Positions 1-8,786 of a stretch of DNA of 32,981 bases are shown in pieces. The DNA is taken from assembly GCA_020860565.1 (NCBI GenBank), contig JAJBUA010000122.1:1-32981 (forward strand), written 5' to 3'. Numbering within the stretch: position 1 is the stretch's first letter; each line of letters opens with the position of its first letter. The stretch comes from Clostridiales bacterium (GTDB lineage: Bacteria; Bacillota; Clostridia; Lachnospirales; Lachnospiraceae). The position numbers and the translations under genes were made by a program. Below the pieces are notes generated by a model that was not told the origin of the DNA, searched no databases, and saw only the letters and a list, made by a program, of their open reading frames with translations.

Positions 1-18
1 TTTCCACTTACACTATTC

Positions 19-38
19 TCCCCAGCAAAGCTGGGGGA
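19..38. repeat. Short GC-rich hairpin of unknown role
   Basis: An 8-bp inverted repeat (TCCCCAGC, 3-nt loop AAA, GCTGGGGA). On the plus strand a short T run follows about 10 nt later; on the minus strand no T run follows. It could be a weak terminator or the remnant of an element end. The rest of 1-207 shows no gene. Confidence 0.35.
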
Positions 39-207
39 TTAGACTTTTCATTCAGTTGCTTCTCGTTCTGAGTTACCTTCCCGGTTTATCTTATTCGTAC
101 AACAGGATTCCTCTTTTCTACTAAAAATAATCTACAGTTTCCTGTGATCCTTCTCACTTTATCTTTCATAGTCAGTATTTATCCTGTTCAAATCTTCTGT
201 TAAATTG

Positions 208-1077
208 TTAAAGCATCCCGAGATATTTTTGCTGCTCTTCCGCAGACAGACCAAGCGCATCCATCGCCTGTTCGGATGTCAATTGCAGATTTTTCATCAA
301 GCCCCGGATATTATCCCGTGTTGCATTTGTTTCTCCCTCCTGTAAACCCTCGAGGCGGCCTTCCTTTAAGCCTTCCAGTCGCCCCTCCTTCAGGCCCTCC
401 CGCAAGCCTTCCTCATGTTCATCTCTCAGCATTTCCCTGAACTGCATATACTTCACCTCCCAGTTCCGGTCTTGTTTGACTGCGGCAACGCAGTTCTCCA
501 GATCATTTATGAAGCGGTTATCCCTCGCAGCTTCTAATGAGACTTCCGGATCTTTTACATATTCCAGAAATTGAAGCAGCTCCGGTGATATCTCCTGCGG
601 ATTCTTCCCATGGGTGTTCAAAAGGATCGTCGTGCTTCCGTCCTTAACAACCTCGCCCGTTTCCAGACAAGTCATGCGACAGCTATATCGGTACAACTCC
701 TTTTCAAACGGATCAAAATCGCAGATAAAGATAACGTATGCATCCGGCAGGATCTCGTAATCAATCCCGCCGCGCAGTAAATTCATATCCATACCGGAAT
801 GATAAAAACGGCAGCGCCGGAAGATATCCTTCGGGCGTTTGACCTGCATCTCTACATTGAATCTCCTCTGCGTCCCGTTCTCGACCGCCAGAACATCCAG
901 CCGCACACCATGAAAATCCGGATGATAATCCATCGTTTTTTCAGTAATAACGGTCACTTCCAGGATATGCATCCCTAATACTACTTCCAGCATCGAGCGG
1001 CATATACTCTCATCCGTCATCACTGCGGCAAACATAAATGAATCTTTGATTGTCAGTTCCTGAAACTTTTTTGCCAT
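208..1077 (-). CDS. Rpn family recombination-promoting nuclease / PD-(D/E)XK transposase-like protein
   Basis: A 289-residue protein of the Rpn/YhgA-like family, DNA endonucleases that promote RecA-independent recombination and are often annotated as putative transposases. The start MAKKFQELTIKDSFMFAAVM is typical. The nuclease core is visible as Asp61 (RLDVLA) followed by the Glu76-x-Gln78 motif (NVEMQVKR). The C-terminal third contains a Glu-Gly-Leu/Arg-rich tandem repeat at about residues 222-248, encoded at about 335-415, which is common in clostridial members and prone to length change. The gene has its own promoter at 1113-1141 and a GAGAGG ribosome binding site. No inverted repeats or partner genes mark it as an intact transposon. 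The family call is firm; the cellular role here is not known. Confidence 0.85.
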   Translation of the reverse strand: MAKKFQELTIKDSFMFAAVMTDESICRSMLEVVLGMHILEVTVITEKTMDYHPDFHGVRLDVLAVENGTQRRFNVEMQVKRPKDIFRRCRFYHSGMDMNLLRGGIDYEILPDAYVIFICDFDPFEKELYRYSCRMTCLETGEVVKDGSTTILLNTHGKNPQEISPELLQFLEYVKDPEVSLEAARDNRFINDLENCVAAVKQDRNWEVKYMQFREMLRDEHEEGLREGLKEGRLEGLKEGRLEGLQEGETNATRDNIRGLMKNLQLTSEQAMDALGLSAEEQQKYLGML

Positions 1078-1112
1078 ACCTGTCCTCTCACAAAGAGGAA
1101 CCCTGTATCGAT

Positions 1113-1141
1113 AGTATATACGAAATGGGGTGATAAATCAA
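1113..1141 (-). promoter_or_regulatory. Sigma-70 promoter of the Rpn gene
   Basis: On the minus strand TTGATT (1136-1141), a 17-bp spacer, and TATACT (1113-1118). The predicted start of transcription near 1106 leaves a leader of about 28 nt before the ATG at 1077. Confidence 0.65.
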
Positions 1142-1228
1142 TGATCGTCTTTGTAACCGACAGATTATATCCGCCGGACTCTCCGATAACTACAAAATCG
1201 AGATTGACATCATTATAAGTAATTCCTC

Positions 1229-2056
1229 TCAATGATTTTTCCGCTCATTCCGTCCTGTTGCCTCCACAAACTCTCCGTCTTCATCCGCCTCAACCGCGAA
1301 CAGAAGCGTCCTGGCGTCGTTTTCTTCATAGCTGCATGTCACCAGCACATACATGGAGTCCACGGAGCACTCCGGTACATCGGCAAAGCGGCACGGTGCG
1401 AGGCGATCCCGGACCCACTCGTCAAACGCTTCCTGCGATTCGAACTGCGTCCTGCGCACGATGCCATTGGAATCCGTATAATAACACGCGACCGTCTTCA
1501 GGCAGATGGTCCGCTCCGGCGTGTAAATTTCAAAATAACGATGTTCCTTGAAAAAATCCTCCTCTTTAAACTTCACTACATCCCGGAACATCGTGCCGTT
1601 TTTCATATGATGCCCATAAAGCGGATTGTTCCAGCCCTGCAGGTCAGAATCACTGTCACAATCCAGAAAAATGGCGCCATACGCACTGTCTGCCCCGCTG
1701 AAATCCATGTGCAGATATTTGCTGTTGTCTTCTGCCTGTACGATCGGATAATCAATGTTGGTGTCCGCGATCCGGATCCAGCCAACCGTATCCGGGTTCT
1801 CCGCAATCAGCGCGTCAAAATCGACCGGCGAGACATACTCCGTTTCCTGCGGTTCTGTCTCCTCCGGCTCTGTCTCACATATCTCAGTCTCCGTCTCTGC
1901 TTCTGTCGTCTCGACTTCCACGAGCGCTTCCAGACTCTCCTGAAGCGCCTTCTGCCTGCGCAATTCTGACTGCTTCCTGATCAATCCGACCCCGCCCACG
2001 AGGATCGCGGCCAGCGAAACCAGAAGAATCAGACTCCGAATCCTTTTATTTCTCAA
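1229..2056 (-). CDS. Class B sortase
   Basis: A 275-residue membrane-anchored cysteine transpeptidase that joins sorted surface proteins to the cell wall. An N-terminal signal-anchor helix (about residues 7-26) is followed by a Glu/Thr-rich linker (about 47-74) and the sortase domain. Catalytic residues are visible: His149 in YGHHM, Cys241 in LVTCSYE, and Arg249 in DARTLLFA; this spacing and the N-terminal helices place it in class B. The start is a TTG with an AAGGGA ribosome binding site 8 nt upstream. It lies just downstream of the LPKTG surface protein gene, separated by a terminator and its own promoter (2125-2153). The likely substrate is that neighbour. Class B enzymes classically use NPQTN-like signals, but clostridial members use (S/P)PxTG-type signals, so the pairing is an inference. 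Confidence 0.9.
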   Translation of the reverse strand: MRNKRIRSLILLVSLAAILVGGVGLIRKQSELRRQKALQESLEALVEVETTEAETETEICETEPEETEPQETEYVSPVDFDALIAENPDTVGWIRIADTNIDYPIVQAEDNSKYLHMDFSGADSAYGAIFLDCDSDSDLQGWNNPLYGHHMKNGTMFRDVVKFKEEDFFKEHRYFEIYTPERTICLKTVACYYTDSNGIVRRTQFESQEAFDEWVRDRLAPCRFADVPECSVDSMYVLVTCSYEENDARTLLFAVEADEDGEFVEATGRNERKNH

Positions 2057-2124
2057 GATTAACTTCCCTTCTGTCTCACCAATGAATTACCGAACCCGTT
2101 CCGATCCGGCAATCAACCGTTTTC

Positions 2125-2153
2125 AGTGTATTACACAGCATTCCCGAAGTCAA
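2125..2153 (-). promoter_or_regulatory. Probable promoter of the sortase gene
   Basis: On the minus strand TTGACT (2148-2153), a 17-bp spacer and TACACT (2125-2130). It sits between the terminator of the surface protein gene and the sortase TTG start, implying that the sortase can be made independently of the surface protein. Confidence 0.5.
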
Positions 2154-2160
2154 CCATTTA

Positions 2161-2200
2161 CAAAAAGTGAGCCGGGCAGCTCTCGTTGCTGCCCAGCCCG
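2161..2200 (-). terminator. Rho-independent terminator after the surface protein gene
   Basis: On the minus strand a GGGCAGC/GCTGCCC stem with a 7-nt loop (arms 2188-2194 and 2174-2180), extended by further GC pairs, followed by CTTTTTG (2161-2167). It lies 47 nt after the stop codon of the large surface protein. Confidence 0.8.
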
Positions 2201-2246
2201 CTGTTTTCTCATAGCGCACGAGAATTTCCATCATCTCTGCGTGTTA

Positions 2247-5200
2247 TCAGTCTTTGTCATCTTTCCTGCGACCGGAAAGGATCACGTAAGCAACCGCAAT
2301 CATTCCGAGGAGGAGGATAACCATGGACGTGTTTGTTCCATTGTCACCGGTCTTTGGAAGCCCGGCCAGCGGATACAAATCCGGAGAAGACGCCGGGTCG
2401 CCCGGATCACCTGGATCGGATGAGGATGACCCTGAATCACTGGACGATACGCCCGGACCGCTTGAGGAACCGGCTGTCGTTCCGGACGTTGAACTGCTGC
2501 TGGAACTTCCACCGCCTCCGCCATGATTACTGGAAGAACTGGACTTAGCCCTGTAGTTGGTAAAGGTCACCGTAATGGTGTTGCCACTTTCAATCGAACC
2601 ACTGCTGGTTAATGTCGTTGTCCCATCAACCGACGTCGTGTACCCGCTTGCTGCTGTCTCGGTCACGGTATAACCAATACCCGCAGGAAGCCCGGTCGCT
2701 GTCTTGCTCTCTCCACTCTTCAGAGTAAAGGTTGCAACACCATTCTCAAATGTCATATCACCATAGGTTCCGTTGATGCTGGTGTCATCCAGAGTCACTG
2801 TGAATGTGAACTCTTTCGTTGTACTTCCGCCGCTTCCGGTTACCTCCTTGGTCACCGTCAGGTCGCCAGTCTCATCCTCTTCAACTGGCGTTTCCGGCGT
2901 GGTCGGATCGGTTGGCGTTGTCGGATTGGAATCTTCCACGGTATACGATACCGTCGGCATTGGGAAATCCTCCGGATCCCCTTCGTTTCCCTCGCTGTCT
3001 TTTGGATAAAGCGTTGCTACTCTATTCGTGTAAAGTTCAGTGGAATCGCCGCTTCCATCCCTGTCGTACTCGCCATAGGTCCCGCTCTCTGTCTTCGGTT
3101 CAGCCAGCTTTACACTGTAGGTCAGCTGCACGGTTTCAAAATTGCTCACCTTCACATTAATGTACCATATAAAGTATTCGTTATACTTCAAGTCTCCCGG
3201 GAAATAATCCAGTTCATACAGGTAGGAACCATCTTCCTGCTTACCAAACCCATACCGGCTGCTATTCTCGTCCTGTGAAATCAACTCTGCTTCATAAACC
3301 GTAGTACCTCCTACCATAATCTGCAGTTTATCGGCGTCATCCACGAAATCAAAGTTATAGTCGTCTTCTACATATCCCATATAATCTATCACATAACTGC
3401 CCGCTCCCAGAAGATACAGGATATCATTCTCAATTACGCTGAAATCAACTGTTTCATTTCCGGACAACCCTGACAAATACCCCATATAGGACGGTCCCCA
3501 GAGATATTCTTCTCCTTTTCCCGTCTCAGCTGTCAGAGAATAGCAATGATAACCAGCCTCAATAGATTCGCAGAATACCGAATACGTCTCATACAGAGCT
3601 TTATCAACGGACATCGCATGTTCCTGATATTCCTCCGCAGGTGTGGTTTCTCCCTGTGTCCCGCCATACGGATAATCATACTTTCCTGCGTCTGTCTCAA
3701 CCTGCCCCTTCACAATACTCAACCAGGATTCCCAGCTTTCAGGAGCATCATTACTACCATATTTTACTTTCCAGTTATCCGGACCGTCCCAGGAACTCTC
3801 CGCGTTATCCACCGTAAAGGTCCAGGCGACAGCAGTCGGCTCCTCGCCAAATATATACGAAATGCCGTCACTGACAAAGATCAAATACTTCCGGCTTGCT
3901 GCAACCGATGTATCACTATCCAGCAAGGCTTTTCCTGCCAGCAGACCAGCATGCGTATTGGTTCCTGACTCAATATCCTGACGGAACGCTTCATCGATTA
4001 AATCATATTGCGTTTCCAGATCTAAAAATCCAGTTTCATGAGCTTCTTTATTAAAAATCACGACTCCGACATTGACCTTAGCCTCCGTCCCCGCAATTGT
4101 TTCCTTTAATTCACTCAGCATCGCCAGCGCCTGTTCTTCCAGACTCGGGCTGGTCGATTTATCGAGGACAAACACGATATCCGATACCAGATCAACTTCT
4201 GCAGACGGAAGCGACAGGGTCACCTGAGATTCGTAATTCTCATCCAGCTGCTCTGCCGTCTTGGATTTTGAAACATCCCAATCCAAAACCGGCGTTTCTA
4301 TCTCTCCTGCTTCCCAGCCTGCATAAACGACCTGATTCACGGTCAGGGTTGTCGCAAAATCATATAACACCGTGCACTCCGGATCAATATACCAACCGGT
4401 GAAGGTATATCCGGAACGATATGGCGTCTCTCCCGGCTCTGTACCGGCATTGTCGTACAAAATCCGATCCTGATCAGACGGCATATTCAATACCAGATCA
4501 CTGCTTGTCCCAATATTCGCATCAAACCGCAGCTCCACCAATGGCGCATAGACATACGTCCCGGCGCAATCAAAACTATACGTATGTGCTGACGTCCAAT
4601 CTTTGTGGTCGCTGCACACATCGGTGCATTCATATTTGATGACTCCGTAATGTTCAATCCCATTCTCTACGCGAGCTGCTTTTACAAGTTCATATGAACT
4701 CCAATCATATTTGTGATGAGAAAGCTGCGCTGTGGTCATCACGCCAACCTTCGCCGTTCCGTCTCCGGTTTCCTCTGCTGTCGTACCATCCTCATTTTCC
4801 ACTGTGATAATGGTGTTCTGTGCTGTGACATAGTCCTCCGTATATGTACCGTTCGCGATTTTGTCGTCCGCAAACAGATCCGCGTCGTTGTTGCTGCTGG
4901 TACTCTCTCCGTTACCACGTGCATAATCTGACGTCATCCATGGATTCAGAAGAAGCGTATGCCCGTCTTCTGTCTCATCATTTAATGCCAGCGATGCTTC
5001 TTCTAACGTAGCCGTTGTATTACTCTTGAGTTTATCTGCTGCGTTGGAATTCAGGTCATACGCAACCACCGTCGAGCTGCCTTCTGTTTCAACATAATCT
5101 AGGTCGGAGACAACCGCGCCCTTTCGACCGACAGCACCCAGCCATGCAGAACCGGACTCTGCCTGTGACGTGCAATTCGCAATGGTCAGAGTATGTGAGT

Positions 5201-7988
5201 TCAACCAGACATCACCGGCCGAGTAGCTGAGTAACTTTTCTCCATTACAACGAATATCCACCATACTGTTTGTAAAGTTGGAATTCTTTGTCTGAATATA
5301 CAGCCCCGCATAACCATTATGCAGAATCTCCAATATTGAATCGGTCATTTCAATTCCGATACAGGAAAGTCCATGTCCACCCCGGTTGCCGTCCATTTTA
5401 ATACTGGAATTATCCACAATCCAATAACCGCTGTTGCAGGCATTGCCCAAATTATCATTCACGGTAATGTTAGAATTCGTCACATGGATATTCACGTTAT
5501 TGATCGCAAAACCGCCAGCCTGATTATCGCTGAAATTGATCGTGGAATTCGTGATATTCACCGCATCATAACTCGTCCGCAGGTCGCCGGAATAAAATGC
5601 ATTAATATTTCCGCCGCCACTAGCACGAAGCATTCCGGTTGCTGTCATCTCTGAATCAATCAGATTCAGTACCGAAGCGCCATACATGGCATAACTCCAG
5701 CCTCCGACATTTCCCTCTGTTGCAATGGTACAACCCGTAAACGTAACAGAACCAGAACTCCCATAAAGTCCGAGGAACTGTCCGTACCAATTATTTCCTG
5801 TTAATCTGCAATTATTAAGTTCGATGTCACCGCCAAAGAAATAAATCGCGGCATCCCATCCCTGCGTTCCCTGTCTGGTTCCATCTGTTCCGGTAAAGGT
5901 ACAGTCCGTAAACGTTACATTTTTCCCGATGAAAAGCTTAGTTGCTACCTCTCCATTATAATAGATAACGCTTCCGCCATCTTCGCGAGCCTGTGTTCCG
6001 GAAATCTTTATCGTAGAGCCACTGAGTTTAAATTCACAATCGGTAAATTCAATTGCGTCACCATCCGTACCCTCGATCATGACAGCATACCCATCGCTGA
6101 TATCAAAGCTTTCACCAGATGTGGATGTACTGATGACATTCACGCCCTTCTGCAACGTTGCCTCTATGTATTCTTCCGCCGCAAGCGCGATAATCGAAAA
6201 GCTGCTCAGCTCAAAATTCACAGACTGAATGACGTCGCTTTCATCCTTCTCTGTATCCGTACTCACCGACTCTACTTCGCCCTCATCGGTAATATGGTAC
6301 ACCGATACGCTGACGGTCTTGCCCTCCGACGCAGCAAAGGTACTTTCATCCAATACAGAAACAGAAATCTGGATATTAGCATCCTCATTCGGTTCTACCT
6401 CTTCACCGTCTGCATTTTGAAAATAAATGTCGTACGCAATGACTCGATAATTGACCATGCCGCTCTCCGAAGCCTGACTATCGACACTCTGCATGACCTC
6501 ATCGTACTGATCGGAATCCTCATTGATATCTTCTGCGTATAGACTGACTTCCTCATCGAAAGCGCCATCCGGAACAACCGCCGTGATCACAGCGGTCTCC
6601 GTTTCCGCCGTATAGGTCGTGGTATTTTCCGCAATGATTCCTGCCAAACCCAGTTCTGAAGTCGTCGTAACAAATACCACTGCCGCGCCGTCTTCCATGG
6701 CAACTGCTTCGTAAAGCTCGCCGTCCAGCAGGCCGCTGTCTTCTGATACAACCACTTCTACCTCTGATTCCTCTGCATCAGCCGGAGAAGCAGCAACTGC
6801 TAACAGGCTGTACTTATGAACAGAGATTGATGCCACCTCCGATAAACTATCGTCGTTATTGGAATTGTTGTTACTGCTTTCGCTGCTGTCAGAATCCGTA
6901 TCTGTTTCGCCGTCTGAACTGTCATCCGTTTCCGCATCATCGTTCGTATCGTCTGCCGAATCCTCATCTTCCGTATCCTCGTCGTCCGAGTTATCTGCCG
7001 ACTCTGCATCTTCCGTATCCTCTTCTGACTCTACGTCTTCTGTATCTTCTTCCGATCCGGCATCTTCCGTATCATCTTCCGACTCCACGTCTTCTGTGTC
7101 CTCTTCCGATCCCGTTCCTTCCGTATCATCTTCCGACTCCATGTCTTCTGTGTCCTCTTCCGATCCGGCGTCTTCCGTATCATCTTCCGACTCCATGTCT
7201 TCTGTGTCCTCTTCCGATCCGGCGTCTTCCGTGTCGTCTGCCGGCTCCGCATCTTCCGTATCATCCGCCGATTCTGCGTCTTCCGTTACGTCCTCATCCA
7301 GGATGGTAACTTCCGCTTCCTCATCGGATACCTCAGCTTCCGCTGCGCCGGATCCTCCACCAGCCGGAATGGCAATCTCGGCATCATCAGCAACAGCTGT
7401 TTCTGCGACCTCGCTCTCCGGTGCGACCGTAATCACATCCGTCTCTTTGCCGTCGACAATCACGATCGCATTCTGCTCTGTGTCTGTGTCATTCACCAGC
7501 ATGAAGAACACGTCTTCCTCTCCGGTGATCTCATAGCCGTCCAGGGTTTCACCCTCGTCCAGCAATTCCACCACGTCAAGGCGCACAAAGATCCGCAGGT
7601 CGAGATCCCCGTCGTCATCTTTGGTCTCATCGATCTCCGGTTTCACTTCATATAATAAACCATCCTCCGCAAACAATTCCGCGTAGGTATCTTCCTCCGC
7701 GCCGGAGAAGCCCAGATCTTCTGCACTGACCAGGGAATCATCGGCAATGGCTTCTGTGATCGCCTGTCCGATCGCTTCGCTCTCCAGCTCAAATTCCTGA
7801 ACTTCTTCCTCATCGGAATCCGCATAAACCAGCATCGCCGGATTCAGGACGCTGCTTCCGATCATACTGACGCAGACAGCCGTTGAAAGGAAGCGCTTCA
7901 TCCTCCTCATTTTTCCACAAATTCGCGAAGCCATCGTCTCTTTTCTCTTCCGGCTCCGTCCCATGCCCTTATACTCAGACATTTTCAT
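2247..7988 (-). CDS. Giant LPxTG cell-wall-anchored surface protein (adhesin-like) with VWA, beta-helix and SpaA/DUF5979-type domains
   Basis: A 1913-residue secreted, sortase-anchored protein. I start it at the ATG at 7988 (or the in-frame ATG at 7982) because AGGAGG lies directly upstream at 7992-7997; an upstream in-frame TTG at 8033 has no ribosome binding site. Domains in order: long basic signal peptide with probable cleavage after VYA56; acidic region with eleven 9-residue repeats (about 234-332); a domain ending in NFELSSFSIIALA (about 465-605); a parallel beta-helix of short right-handed repeats (about 615-940); an InlB/Listeria-Bacteroides repeat (about 1150-1225, GYTFTGWYIDPE); a von Willebrand A domain with MIDAS residues Asp1276, Ser1278, Ser1280 (VLDKSTS) and VSDG; an Ig-like DUF5979/SpaA-type domain (about 1708-1812); a Ser/Gly/Asp-rich wall spanner; LPKTG (1877-1881), membrane helix and RRKDDKD tail. 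A role in adhesion is inferred. Expression is probably governed by the invertible promoter upstream. Confidence 0.92.
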   Translation of the reverse strand: MKMSEYKGMGRSRKRKETMASRICGKMRRMKRFLSTAVCVSMIGSSVLNPAMLVYADSDEEEVQEFELESEAIGQAITEAIADDSLVSAEDLGFSGAEEDTYAELFAEDGLLYEVKPEIDETKDDDGDLDLRIFVRLDVVELLDEGETLDGYEITGEEDVFFMLVNDTDTEQNAIVIVDGKETDVITVAPESEVAETAVADDAEIAIPAGGGSGAAEAEVSDEEAEVTILDEDVTEDAESADDTEDAEPADDTEDAGSEEDTEDMESEDDTEDAGSEEDTEDMESEDDTEGTGSEEDTEDVESEDDTEDAGSEEDTEDVESEEDTEDAESADNSDDEDTEDEDSADDTNDDAETDDSSDGETDTDSDSSESSNNNSNNDDSLSEVASISVHKYSLLAVAASPADAEESEVEVVVSEDSGLLDGELYEAVAMEDGAAVVFVTTTSELGLAGIIAENTTTYTAETETAVITAVVPDGAFDEEVSLYAEDINEDSDQYDEVMQSVDSQASESGMVNYRVIAYDIYFQNADGEEVEPNEDANIQISVSVLDESTFAASEGKTVSVSVYHITDEGEVESVSTDTEKDESDVIQSVNFELSSFSIIALAAEEYIEATLQKGVNVISTSTSGESFDISDGYAVMIEGTDGDAIEFTDCEFKLSGSTIKISGTQAREDGGSVIYYNGEVATKLFIGKNVTFTDCTFTGTDGTRQGTQGWDAAIYFFGGDIELNNCRLTGNNWYGQFLGLYGSSGSVTFTGCTIATEGNVGGWSYAMYGASVLNLIDSEMTATGMLRASGGGNINAFYSGDLRTSYDAVNITNSTINFSDNQAGGFAINNVNIHVTNSNITVNDNLGNACNSGYWIVDNSSIKMDGNRGGHGLSCIGIEMTDSILEILHNGYAGLYIQTKNSNFTNSMVDIRCNGEKLLSYSAGDVWLNSHTLTIANCTSQAESGSAWLGAVGRKGAVVSDLDYVETEGSSTVVAYDLNSNAADKLKSNTTATLEEASLALNDETEDGHTLLLNPWMTSDYARGNGESTSSNNDADLFADDKIANGTYTEDYVTAQNTIITVENEDGTTAEETGDGTAKVGVMTTAQLSHHKYDWSSYELVKAARVENGIEHYGVIKYECTDVCSDHKDWTSAHTYSFDCAGTYVYAPLVELRFDANIGTSSDLVLNMPSDQDRILYDNAGTEPGETPYRSGYTFTGWYIDPECTVLYDFATTLTVNQVVYAGWEAGEIETPVLDWDVSKSKTAEQLDENYESQVTLSLPSAEVDLVSDIVFVLDKSTSPSLEEQALAMLSELKETIAGTEAKVNVGVVIFNKEAHETGFLDLETQYDLIDEAFRQDIESGTNTHAGLLAGKALLDSDTSVAASRKYLIFVSDGISYIFGEEPTAVAWTFTVDNAESSWDGPDNWKVKYGSNDAPESWESWLSIVKGQVETDAGKYDYPYGGTQGETTPAEEYQEHAMSVDKALYETYSVFCESIEAGYHCYSLTAETGKGEEYLWGPSYMGYLSGLSGNETVDFSVIENDILYLLGAGSYVIDYMGYVEDDYNFDFVDDADKLQIMVGGTTVYEAELISQDENSSRYGFGKQEDGSYLYELDYFPGDLKYNEYFIWYINVKVSNFETVQLTYSVKLAEPKTESGTYGEYDRDGSGDSTELYTNRVATLYPKDSEGNEGDPEDFPMPTVSYTVEDSNPTTPTDPTTPETPVEEDETGDLTVTKEVTGSGGSTTKEFTFTVTLDDTSINGTYGDMTFENGVATFTLKSGESKTATGLPAGIGYTVTETAASGYTTSVDGTTTLTSSGSIESGNTITVTFTNYRAKSSSSSNHGGGGGSSSSSSTSGTTAGSSSGPGVSSSDSGSSSSDPGDPGDPASSPDLYPLAGLPKTGDNGTNTSMVILLLGMIAVAYVILSGRRKDDKD
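2346..2360 (-). other. LPKTG sortase sorting signal
   Basis: Codons for LPKTG followed by a hydrophobic stretch (VILLLGMIAVAYVIL) and a positively charged tail, the standard cell wall sorting signal arrangement. It is the only such signal in the window. Confidence 0.93.
6993..7289 (-). repeat. 27-bp tandem repeat (11 units) in the surface protein gene
   Basis: Eleven consecutive 9-codon units of the form DTEDxxSxD/E (examples DTEDAGSEE, DTEDMESED, DTEDVESED). The two commonest units alternate, giving a 54-bp higher-order period. The first unit is degenerate (VTEDAESAD). After 6993 the coding sequence continues as a non-repetitive Asp/Glu/Ser/Asn-rich stretch. Confidence 0.85.
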
Positions 7989-8309
7989 TTTCCTCCTAGC
8001 CTTTTTTTCCATTACATTTTCTTTTACCCGCAAACTGTTAACCTCATCTCACCGATCGCATGTACCTCCTTACATTTCTGTTGCTCTCCTCCTTCAGACT
8101 CATACCCGAATCCAGGGAAGGATTTCCATCAGTTCCCACTATTCAGTTTTCTTTTGTTATACTTCCGCCTGAGACGGTTTTTATGGATGGTTTTTCTATC
8201 TCAGTGTCCCCCACCTCCTTCACCATCTCAGTCTTTTATATCTGATAAGCCATACCGCCATGATCTGCCGGCCAGCCTTCGATACCCTGTTTTTCCCATA
8301 CAAAGCACT
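7989..8309 (-). promoter_or_regulatory. Leader region of the surface protein gene with stacked Shine-Dalgarno sequences and minimal ORFs
   Basis: The 321 nt between the regulator's stop codon and the surface protein start contain no gene of normal size. The minus strand has AAGGAGGAG (about 8086-8094) upstream of an ATG-TAA start-stop pair (8070-8075), then AAGGAGGT (8064-8071) three bases before another ATG (8059-8061) opening a 5-codon ORF, then a 7-codon ORF overlapping it, then the true AGGAGG (7992-7997). No convincing promoter was found, which fits co-transcription from upstream of the regulator. Confidence 0.5.
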
Positions 8310-8657
8310 TTATTCCGCCATATAGTGTTTCAGATCCACCAGTACTCCCAGAAGCTCGTCCATCCCGCCATCCTTTACCTTCTGGCGCAGTTCCCGGATC
8401 TCCCGCTCCGAGTCCATTCCCTCCACCGGCATCAGCAGTCTCGAACGTGCGTCCTCGGTGCCGTTCTCACAGTGCGCGAGGATGTAGTCGGTCGATACCC
8501 CAAAGTAATCCGCCAGCGAGATCAGGTTGTCGATCTCGATCCGGTTGCGGTCACGCTCCATCCGGCTGATGATCTGCTGGGATACGCCAATAATCTTTCC
8601 CAACTCTGCCTGCGTCAGATTTCTGTCATTTCTAAGCCTTCTGATATTACTTTTCAT
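8310..8657 (-). CDS. XRE family helix-turn-helix transcriptional regulator
   Basis: A 115-residue DNA-binding protein. The N-terminal Cro/C1-type helix-turn-helix covers about residues 4-58 (IRRLRNDRNLTQAELGKIIG, then VSQQIISRMERDR); the remaining 50 residues are a charged helical tail, perhaps for dimerisation. The ATG is preceded by AGGAGAGG with 7-nt spacing. It lies between the invertible segment and the surface protein gene in the same orientation, so it is probably the first gene transcribed when the promoter is in the ON orientation. A perfect 17-bp palindrome 57 nt upstream of its start (8715-8731) is a candidate autoregulatory operator. Whether it activates or represses the surface protein cannot be told from sequence. 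Confidence 0.88.
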   Translation of the reverse strand: MKSNIRRLRNDRNLTQAELGKIIGVSQQIISRMERDRNRIEIDNLISLADYFGVSTDYILAHCENGTEDARSRLLMPVEGMDSEREIRELRQKVKDGGMDELLGVLVDLKHYMAE

Positions 8658-8714
8658 TCCGCATCCTCTCCTGTCCTTTTTGTCATCAAGTTTCCTGTGC
8701 TTCCCGATGCCGTA

Positions 8715-8731
8715 TTACAACGATGTTGTAA
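8715..8731. promoter_or_regulatory. Palindromic operator-like site upstream of the XRE regulator
   Basis: The sequence TTACAACGATGTTGTAA is a perfect dyad of two 7-bp arms around a 3-bp centre, the usual shape of an XRE repressor site. It lies between the left inverted repeat of the switch and the regulator's start codon, so it would be in the 5' leader of a transcript from the flipped promoter. Confidence 0.5.
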
Positions 8732-8786
8732 CGAAACGCCCTGTCCGGTCTTTTCCTGTACTGATCGGACTTCCTTTTCCATTCAT

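Noticed and set aside
208-1077. Rpn gene as a complete insertion sequence
   Set aside because: No terminal inverted repeats or target duplications were found around 1-1230, and the gene has an ordinary promoter.
1232-1969. Long plus-strand ORF opposite the sortase, and similar plus-strand ORFs opposite most genes
   Set aside because: They mirror the codon bias of the minus-strand genes, have no ribosome binding sites and resemble no protein families.
6993-7289. CRISPR array
   Set aside because: The repeats are direct, without unique spacers, and lie in frame inside a gene; no cas genes are present.
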